A DNA stretch of 64,000 bases from Camellia lanceoleosa (taxonomy: Eukaryota; Streptophyta; Magnoliopsida; Ericales; Theaceae): positions 98,556,182-98,620,181 of the forward strand of contig CM045761.1 in the NCBI GenBank assembly GCA_025200525.1. Reading direction: 5' to 3'. Both the position numbers and the translations under genes were made by a program. Below, one piece after another: positions 56,342-64,000 of this stretch (the first letter of the stretch is position 1; every line of letters begins with the position of its first letter). The notes below the pieces were generated by a model. That model saw only the letters and a list, made by a program, of their open reading frames with translations, was not told where the DNA came from and ran no database searches.

Positions 56342-56561
56342 TGTAGACACCCCATTTTTGACCGTCCTCAAGACTTGGATGTCACTGCTGGAACACTTGG
56401 TGATTACCTATGTTCGTGTTTCGTTTTGAGTTCCCGGAGGTCTCGGCTACACGCCTGGCTTCAGGATCTCTCAACTCGACTGTTCTATGTTTGGTTTTAC
56501 ATCAAGCACTTGTGTTTTTGTTTCTGAGGGTAGAGAGTAGCTTTTTAGCTACCCCTGACAC

Positions 56562-56700
56562 CCACCGGCCATGGCTTGAGGCCACTGGCCGTTCTTCAAG
56601 GCCACCGGCCATTGGTGAAATAAACAATTGGCCGGTCGGCATTTGGTGTGGCCGGCCGACCATATGTTTGGCCGATGGCCTCCTTTTCTGGCCGGTACCA
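56562..56700 (+). repeat. E10 first GGCC cassette
   Basis: ACCGGCCATGG, GGCCACTGGCCG, GGCCACCGGCCATTGG, ATTGGCCGGTCGGCA, TGTGGCCGGCCGACC, TTGGCCGATGGCC, TGGCCGGTACC: seven or more GGCC dyads in 140 bp. Confidence 0.78.
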
Positions 56701-56964
56701 CCTTTTTGCCTTTTCCAGGCATGGTGCATGCTAGCTGTGCCAGTTGGAATGCACGAGACTTGCCCCCGTGCATATATGTGGTTGTTTTCTACCATTTGAC
56801 CCTTTCTTTTGCACTTTTTGCTTAAAGCTTCTTGAGGGAAGCTTTGACCCCTTGTCTTGGCTTCCTCAAGAAGCTTGCACCTTTGTATTAGCTTCTCTTA
56901 GAAACTTAGTCCCTTTGACCCTTTTGTTTAGCTTCTTTGAGAAGCTTAAACACCTTTCCTTGCC

Positions 56965-56972
56965 TATATAAG
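56965..56972 (+). promoter_or_regulatory. E10 LTR TATA box
   Basis: TATATAAG in GCCTATATAAGGAGAG, about 620 bp inside the LTR. The CT tract starts 75 bp downstream. This is the best TATA box of the E-type LTRs here. Confidence 0.7.
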
Positions 56973-58867
56973 GAGAGCCTCTCCTTCCATTGGAGAGGTT
57001 CAGCAAAAACCAAAGGAATATACATATATACATCTGAGATATACCTTCTCTCTCTATATCTCCCTCTCTCTCTCATCATTTGTGTGTGTTTGAGGGTCTT
57101 AAAGTGCATTTTCTCCTTAGTTTTGCACACAAACACACACTACTACACCATAATTCGACTTTGAGAGGCTTTGAGGGTTTGTTCTGGAGGTTTTGGACTA
57201 GTTTTGATCAAAAGAAGGAGGCTGCACTTGCTGTTCACCAAGGGTTCTTCAAGGGTAACTCTTTTACTTTAGATTCCCCAATCTTGCACTAGACTTTTGC
57301 CTATCTTTCTTATTGTTTTGGACTTTGTGTATAACTGAAAAAAGTCTTGTATTTGCATGTTTAAGATACTTCATTAAGGTCACTTTGTTGTTGGGGGTCG
57401 ACCTCCCCCTCTTAGGCCTTGTTTGGCCCCTTTTGAGCTTTCTTCTTTAAGCTTTGGTTACCTTGTTGTGTTGGCCTTCTTACCACTGAAATCCAGTGGA
57501 TTTTCAGTGGTGAAGAAGTGGTTTTGAGGTCTTGTATAGGGGAGGGACACCCCTCTCCCTTGGTCTCTCTTTTGTCCATATTTTTGGCTCATAATGGTAG
57601 CATGCATGAGTAGTTGTCTTTGGCTCCATTTCAGAGGTTTTTGTATGTTATTGGGTCATATTCTATCTCTGTTTTCGGTCAGATTAATGGCCCCTTTCAT
57701 GTTTGATATACTTGCTTTGTATTTCCTCATTTTGCCTAGAAATGCATCTAGCCATTAGACCATCATGCTTGCATATTTTTGCCTAGCTTTGTGAAACTTT
57801 TTGTCATGATTTATCATGCTTGAGGTCTGTTAGGTGCTGGTTTGGTTGTATTTGATATGCTTTGTATGGCCCCTTTACATCCTAACATGTTGGCATCGGG
57901 TGTGTGTGTCATTAGCATGCATTGGCTAGGCTATTCTAGTGATTTGGAATCACTTACCATGTCATTTCAGTCCCTAATACATGCTTGTATGCTTGCTTTC
58001 ATTACCCCTTTCATGTCTTGAAGAATTGATCTTTCATGTCTAGGAATGGGTCATTGTGCATGGCTATGTGTTTGAAGCTTTAAGCTGCCATAACAGTGGG
58101 TTTTGGGGGCTCATTTTGCATGTTAAAACTCTGTTTTGTATTGAAAAGTTCATGCCATAAGTGTTTGGGGTAGTTGTAGTAGAATGCTCCTTGTCTTGGG
58201 CCTATTGGTATACATGCTTGCATGAGCACTTGTCCACCATTTTGGGCATTTCTGGTCACTGTTTTGGGAGTGGGCTGAGTGGGTTTTAGGTCCACCATTG
58301 CATGATCATGTTGCATTGCTTTGGTTTCATGTTTACACTATATCATACTTGTATGCTTGCATATTATTGGCTAGTTGCATTTCATGTCTTAGTTTACATG
58401 TTAGATTGCATTGCATTGCATCTTATATGCCTAGCATTGCACATTTGCATGTTTAGTTTGCATCACATTTGGCATGTTTTTGCATCTTAGCCTCATGTTG
58501 CATCTTTGAGCCAAGTTTATATACATGCATTGCATTATTTGGTTTGGGGTGTCAAACCAAACTTGAGGGGTGAGGAGTGTTCGTACTCCAAGTGACGAAA
58601 CACATCTCAGCCCTCAGTAGCCAATGCCCTTGACTTCAACATGATAGGGTGTTGGCACTCATCCCCTTTTTGTTACATGCATTTACATCGAATTGCAAAA
58701 CTTGGCTTCTTGGGCCATCATGCATAATTGATGGCCCGAGGGTCGAGGGTCATGCCCCCTTGAGTCCATTGCATGATAGGAAGTGTGGTCATGCTTACAT
58801 TTGCTTGAAAATTCCATGCCATACACTGTTTGCCCTCTATTGTCAGCATCAGAATTTGCTGAGAAGA

Positions 58868-58980
58868 AATGGCCGCCACCACATGCGCCCGACCATCTGT
58901 GGCTGGCCGGTGGCCCAACATTTGGCCGACAAGAATGTTCCCATGGTCGGTGGTACTTTGCACTGGCCAGTGGTATTCCA
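58868..58980 (+). repeat. E10 second GGCC cassette
   Basis: ATGGCCGCCACC, GTGGCTGGCCGGTGGCCC, TTTGGCCGACAAG, ATGGTCGGTGG and ACTGGCCAGTGG, 2.2 kb after the first cassette. Confidence 0.72.
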
Positions 58981-59275
58981 GAGTGATCAGGAAGTGGTTC
59001 AGAGGTGCCCCAGGAATTTTCACAGTCTTCAGAGGAGCTGGGCAGTGTGAACAGAGGCGGCAATGCTATGGCAGCAAGTTTCCAGGCAAGACGAGTCAAG
59101 CATGCATCATTCGCGCATTCCGAGGCAGAGCTGTGACAGTCTCTTTAAGCTTCACATTATATTTTGTAATTAATTTGTTAATTAATTAAGAGTCTGTAAT
59201 AATTAATTAGCTAGGATAGTTGATTTGTTCTTCGGACTGTATTATTCTTTCAGTCCCTCCGAGTGAGGGCGTATT

Positions 59276-62200
59276 TGTGAGACCCCTAACTTTTGTAAAC
59301 CTTATTAGGTCTCAAAATTTTGAATTACTATAACAAAGCCTTTAATTCGTTGATTACTTGCAAATTAAACCCTAAAGCCGAAAATGTATCACAGACGAAC
59401 CCATACAAACCCAAATCAACCCTGGAAGCTTAGAATCATAACACTCTAATATTAATTATTTAACTTTCAAAATTTAGATTAATTGCTCTAAACCCTAACT
59501 TCCGATTTTTACAGTCTTCATTCAGTTATTTACCTTTAAATTCAAAGCAAGATAATACAAACCGAATTATTTTTCCTAAACACTAATTTATTAACTCTTC
59601 ACTTGAAATAGATATTTTAATTGAGCCCAAGCCCTCACATTTTTATTAAATCACAAATTGACCTCAAACAAGTACCATTATATATTTATATATACACTTG
59701 AATCTTTTTTTAACATTGTGTTTTACAATTTCCAAGATTTGTACACAATATAAATAGGAAAATCTCCCCAAATCTCGAGGACATGACTAGCCATCATCAT
59801 TATACTTTAGTACAAACAAATCCCTTGAATCTTGGAGCAGTAATGACTTTAGAACCAATAAAGATTTGCTATGAGTGTTTCAATTAGCCCTAACCTAACT
59901 AGGTCATAATTAAATACATAGATAAGGCCCCAGTACATGAGTTTAATTCCAAGCCCTCATTTCTTTTATTAATTTCAAGAATTATCCCAAAAAATAGTAC
60001 TATTAGTACCATCAATCAATTGAAATCTATATATATATGCATACATTGAGAAATGTGCCCCTAATACCTAAATTGATAAAAATAAAAATAAAAAAAAAAT
60101 ATAGCCACTTCACCCTTCCCTATGGCTAGCCTTCTTAGGAGAAAATGAGAAACCAATTTCCAAGAACCACCATCATGAAATTCTAGAAAACACAACCTAG
60201 TACCCTAAACCTAGGATACAATTCTCAATGCTAGTTACTTTTCAACTAAGAGCCAACTAGATGATGCCTAATCCTATGATTTAACACCTTAATCACTCCT
60301 ATCCCATTAGATTCCAAGCAAAACTCTAAACTTTCCATCCATTTTCAACTAGAGGGCCTTTTTGTCTTTTTACACCAAATTGTCTATAAATACCCACACC
60401 CCCCTAGCTTGCAAACACACACAACACACTCACTCACACACACATTTCGGTTGGAGAGAGGGAGGAGAGCAAGGACGAGAAGTCTAGAGGAGAAGAAGGA
60501 GGAAGAAGAGAGCTTCTTGTGCAAAGCTTAGTAGGTAAGCCACAACACAACCTTCTCTTTCATTTTCCTTTTTCAAATACATGTTCTAAGGGTTCTAAAT
60601 AATGTTTTTAGATCTGTTATTGATGAGTTACTTGTGTTAAAAATGCTAAAAGTTGAGTATTGATTGCATCTCTCTTGTATTTTCCCCATTTTGGCACAAA
60701 ACCATCTTTTTATACCAATCTCTCAAACTTTCCAAAGGCACACCTTCAAGAAAACTTTCTGAGTTAAATATATGTTAGTTATCATGTTTTCTTCACAAAA
60801 TAAATGAAAACTTTCCCTCGGTGGTACCCTTTTTCTCATAAATCTTCTTGTTTTGGACATTCCACCTTAGAATCTATTTTTGCAGCCCACTTCCAGAAAT
60901 TCTAGAAAAATGTATAAAATTATTATAGACCTCTATTTTATGTCAAAACCTTCCTTAAGGAGTTAGCTTTCAACTAAATTTGGTTTCATCAAAAAACATT
61001 AAGCAGTTTGCAAGAAAATCAAATTTTCGTAACGGTCGACAGATCTGGATAGATTCTGGACCGCACTAGAATATTTTCTAAATAACTTAAAATCTGGAAA
61101 AGCAATCCCATTTCCGAAAAATGTTCTAGAAACTAGATCAAATTCTCTACGAATTATAGGAAGACCGAGTCTGGTGGAAGATCTAAAATAGTCCTTTCGT
61201 TTTAATCTTTATGTGATATTAAATCTGGAAATTTTGTTATGTACCGATGTTTTATGCCCTTGTATTCATGAAAATGTTTAATAGGTTATGATCATATCTT
61301 GGCATGATATTGTATGTGTTATGTTATGCTATTTATCTTTCTCATCTTAAGGATGCATGCTTATGTGGATATTATTATCTTGTAAGTTGGACTAACCTTG
61401 TCTTAAAACATTTAACTCAACGGGAAACCTAATTGGGAGGGTATTGGGTTTTCGAGCACTTGAGTAATGAAAAGATGAGAATATGTGATATATGGATTTT
61501 TGGGATGCGTTCCCTATTTGAAAGTTAAAGTCTTACGCAAGCAGTTGTCACGTAAACCCTGGAATGGAACGGACGTATTCGGACTCCTTGCGACGGTTTG
61601 AATGGTGAGATAAGGTTGGGTCCGGATAGGACATTCAGGATGATAAAACTTTTTCTGGAGGATGAGGTTGGATTCAGGAGATAAAACTTTTTCTTTTCGC
61701 TATCCCTTTTGAGGCCCTGCGGTTGGCGCTACGCGGTATATAATCGTTAGTAGGCATCCGAGGTTAGTTCTGCAACAAAGCAGCAAATGGGGGAGTTCTG
61801 AATAGTCTAGTGTCCAATTCTTGTGGTTTGGAGGACGAAATCTCTTTGGGGGATTTCTAGTTTACTAACATCTAACTTGTAACCCTTTGTTTATTTGGTT
61901 GAGTATCATGCTTTACTATTTGATGTTATATTTGTGATTGTCTATTGGACTGGGAAAAAGAGATGGGGTGTGTGTGTGTTTACTGGGCATTCAAAGCTCA
62001 CGGCGTGTCATGCCAGGTGCCGAAGAGGAGCTTATAGCTGGAGACGACAAACCTGAAACCTTCGAAGACTTTTGGCTATCTTAGAAAAGTTAGAAATTCC
62101 TTTTGATATTTTGTAAGACTCATATGAAGATTTAAGTTTTCTCTTGGGACGTAATGTAATGGATCAAGTTTTTGTAATTAATGATATTTGTGGTTGTTAT

Positions 62201-62433
62201 GTACTTATATTTTAATATTTATACGTATACACCTTATCGTTGCTTATGAGACCTTGTGTCAATACCTTTTAAGATCTGTCAAAAGGGTAGTGCGCTGCCT
62301 AACAAAGCCGGACTTAGAAGGGAGGCTAATTTGACTCCTCCGGTGATCTGGGATCTTACTTTGTTATTGACCATAGGACTCATTAGTGACTCTCCCTTGA
62401 CTGTAACCAATAGTGTAGGTTCGGGGCGTCACA
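59276..62433 (+). mobile_element. T2 5' LTR (3158 bp), chromovirus-like
   Basis: It runs TGTGAGACCCC to GGGGCGTCACA, with matched TGTGA/TCACA ends, directly followed by an initiator-Met PBS. It is inserted in the E10 LTR with candidate target duplication GTATT (59271-59275). The LTR starts with AACCCTA-rich DNA, has a TATA box (60385-60392), AC-rich then GA-rich leader, and a long R/U5 ending CTACGCGGTATATAATCG and AAGATCTGTCAAAAGGG. Long LTRs with this PBS are typical of Tekay/Del chromoviruses; without pol in view the lineage is inferred. Confidence 0.88.
60385..60392 (+). promoter_or_regulatory. T2 LTR TATA box
   Basis: TATAAATA in GTCTATAAATACCCAC, followed by an AC-rich start region (CACACACAACACACTCAC, about 60416). 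The same unit occurs at 16375 in T1. Confidence 0.7.
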
Positions 62434-62436
62434 ACT

Positions 62437-62448
62437 TGGTATCAGAGC
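62437..62448 (+). other. T2 primer-binding site, initiator Met tRNA
   Basis: TGGTATCAGAGC, the standard plant PBS, 3 bp after the LTR end; pairing may extend through the following CCTAGGTT with one bulge. Confidence 0.93.
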
Positions 62449-64000
62449 CTAGGTTCAACCCTTAACCACGCGTTTCGACCTGGGGCTAGAGACTACCTTG
62501 CCCAGACTATGTTATATTATTACACTACCTATTCTATCAAGGACATCGAAAATAAAATATTTGTTGACCTATCTTAGGAAATTTCTTTGAATTTCGGGCA
62601 CGCCAAGATCAACTCATGAGGACGTACTTCAGGATCATGAAATGGTTTTAACTTTGAGTACGGCCTCACATCGGGCAGTAGGTGTACTATTAGTTCTACG
62701 CGTCTTCTATCGATCGTCGTACCCTCATCTTGTATTCGTAACCTTTAATCGATGTCATCATTTTCCAAGATTAAGTCTTGTCCATCTAGTCCTATTTTAT
62801 ACACTACTATTTGTAAATTTGACCTCCTTTGACCCTTGATTATTTTATTTAGCCCATGGCTTCTTGTAAATAATTTCATTTTCTTTACTCAGTGACGAAT
62901 CTTGGATGTTCAGTTTGAAACGCGGATGGCCAATGCAGTTTCAAGTTAAATATCTAGTTTAGTCACTACCTCTATAACCTTGATCACATTGAAGTTCGAA
63001 ACCATAACATCATACCATTCATCCATATTTCAGTTAATCTGGGTATTATCACCATAACTGCTTCATATTCTTCGTCTCCACTTCGATCCAATTTCAAGAA
63101 TCTTGTAATTATTATTTATATGTGAAGTTATGTTGCGTGAACACCCTAGTTAAACTCTAACTTAAGATTAGTTGCTTACCCATAAGGAATTGCCTCTGTA
63201 GTTAGAATTTGACTTACGCCTCACCTCATTCAAAAAGCGACAAATGGTGGACCATACTTCGAGACAAGTAATAACACAAGCTCACAAGCAACAATAGGAA
63301 TGCAGTACCAGGAAATTGAAACCTTAAGAATGGACTAGTAACCGTGGCTGAAATCCCATACCCTATCAAGAATCAAATTTTGGAGGAGTCTTACCATCTT
63401 TGTGGAAATAACTTCAGAATGAGAGGAGGTAGAATCCAAGAGGATTTGGAGGTTGTGGAAAGGAAACCCAACGTCATGAGAAACCGAAAAGGAGCAACCA
63501 GAAGAACACAACAACATACTCCAAGATAGAAAGGGACAACAATTATACGAAAGGAAGTCAAGGATGACTATTTAAAGGGAAAGGGCTAAAGAACACTAGA
63601 AACCAGACCACATTAGCACCTTATGTGAGGCATAGACAAGAACGGATGGCTATGATTAATGACGAGCTTAGGGAAGATGCAACTAGGAAATGTTTGTATG
63701 ATTAATTTTCAATTCCTAAGACATGAAGATACCCTACTCTGACCTCATCTTAAAAATAGAATTGTTACGTGTACCTTAGCTATTATTAAATTACCAAAAA
63801 AGGAGATGAGCCAACAGAATGCTTTTATTATTTTAAGGGGGATAGATTAATGATTCAACAAATCAACAAACACAATGGAAAGTGTAGATCGCCACATCAG
63901 GAAATTGGCAATACAAGCCCACGCACTGGAGCAGCGGTGTCATTACTTATATACTGAACAGTTCAAGAAACGCGGGAGGTTTGGTTATCTCATAACGTCA
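62449..64000 (+). mobile_element. T2 internal region, no recognisable gag in first 1.5 kb
   Basis: This should be leader and gag of a chromovirus, but the longest plus-strand ORFs are about 65 codons and none looks like gag, a knuckle or protease. The stretch 63344-63529 (ATG GCT GAA...) is Arg/Glu-rich (MRGGRIQEDLEVVERKPNVM) and may be a decayed gag piece, but I cannot support it. T2 may be heavily decayed or a non-autonomous derivative. The element continues past the window. Confidence 0.6.

Larger units (their letters stand above)
56342..59275 (+). mobile_element. E10 LTR (first 2.9 kb), inserted in E9 and cut by T2
   Basis: It starts TGTAGACACCCC at 56342. It contains cassette 1 (56562-56700), TATA box (56965-56972), CT-rich leader, GCATGCT-rich R/U5, cassette 2 (58868-58980), and a TAATTA tract (59150-59215), and stops at GTATT where T2 starts. 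It is not the 3' LTR of E9: there is no PPT before it, homology of E9 to E8 runs to the junction, and it is far more diverged from the E9 5' LTR than E9 is from E8. The predicted target duplication in E9 is CCTAG (56337-56341). Confidence 0.85.

Noticed and set aside
56342..59275. Calling E9 a short 5' LTR-gag-3' LTR element
   Set aside because: No PPT at the junction and the wrong LTR subfamily; a separate insertion explains it better.
62437..62448. Part of a tRNA gene
   Set aside because: It is only the 3' end complement, as expected for a PBS; no cloverleaf can be built around it. The same holds for the tRNA-Arg matches at 48060 and 53610.

Overview
The window is plant nuclear DNA, very probably from a eudicot, and almost all of it is LTR retrotransposon. 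Three things point this way: Ty3/gypsy gag-pol domains with a second (archaeal-type) RNase H, primer-binding sites matching plant tRNA-Arg and tRNA-iMet, and LTRs of 2-4.3 kb. I recognise no host gene, tRNA, rRNA or CRISPR. Every protein-coding stretch belongs to a transposable element and carries stops or frameshifts. I name the elements E1-E10 (Tat/Ogre-type, LTR TGTAGACACCCC...CTACA, tRNA-Arg primer) and T1-T2 (LTR TGTGAGACCCC...GTCACA, tRNA-iMet primer).

Layout. 1-3913: E1 on the minus strand (gag end, leader, PBS, 5' LTR), inserted into E2 (plus strand; 3' UTR with two tandem arrays, PPT, 3' LTR to 8785). 8786-15565: LTR fragment E3, a hairpin tandem array, a nearly complete minus LTR (E4) and unassigned DNA with one promoter-like site. 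15566-17692: T1 LTR fragment, cut by E5. 17693-25420: 3' LTRs plus 3' UTRs of minus-strand elements E5 and E6. 25421-26805: low-complexity and unassigned DNA. 26806-64000: a five-deep nest. LTR E7 is cut by E8 (27551); the 5' LTR of E8 is cut by E9 (49291); E9 is cut just after gag by E10 (56342); the E10 LTR is cut by T2 (59276). All five right-hand halves lie beyond the window.

E8 (minus, 27551-49290) is the informative copy. It has 3' LTR, PPT, two tandem arrays, integrase, archaeal-type RNase H, degenerate Ty3 RNase H, RT, an acidic Ser/Glu-rich linker, protease, gag, leader, PBS and a truncated 5' LTR. Between integrase and the arrays it carries two intron-containing genes on the opposite strand. 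One encodes a plant mobile domain (PMD) protein (six exons, 34123-37025). The other is a two-exon gene of a retrotransposon-associated family (37785-39073). Because they are antisense, their introns cannot be spliced from the genomic RNA of the element, which would explain how the introns survived retrotransposition.

Two patterns seem under-described. (1) GGCC-rich palindromic cassettes occur once upstream of the TATA box and again further into every sufficiently complete E-type LTR, and a similar cassette precedes each of the two antisense genes. (2) The 3' UTR tandem arrays differ in sequence and period between elements, yet most are built from units that fold into a short stem-loop, in some cases with compensatory base changes.
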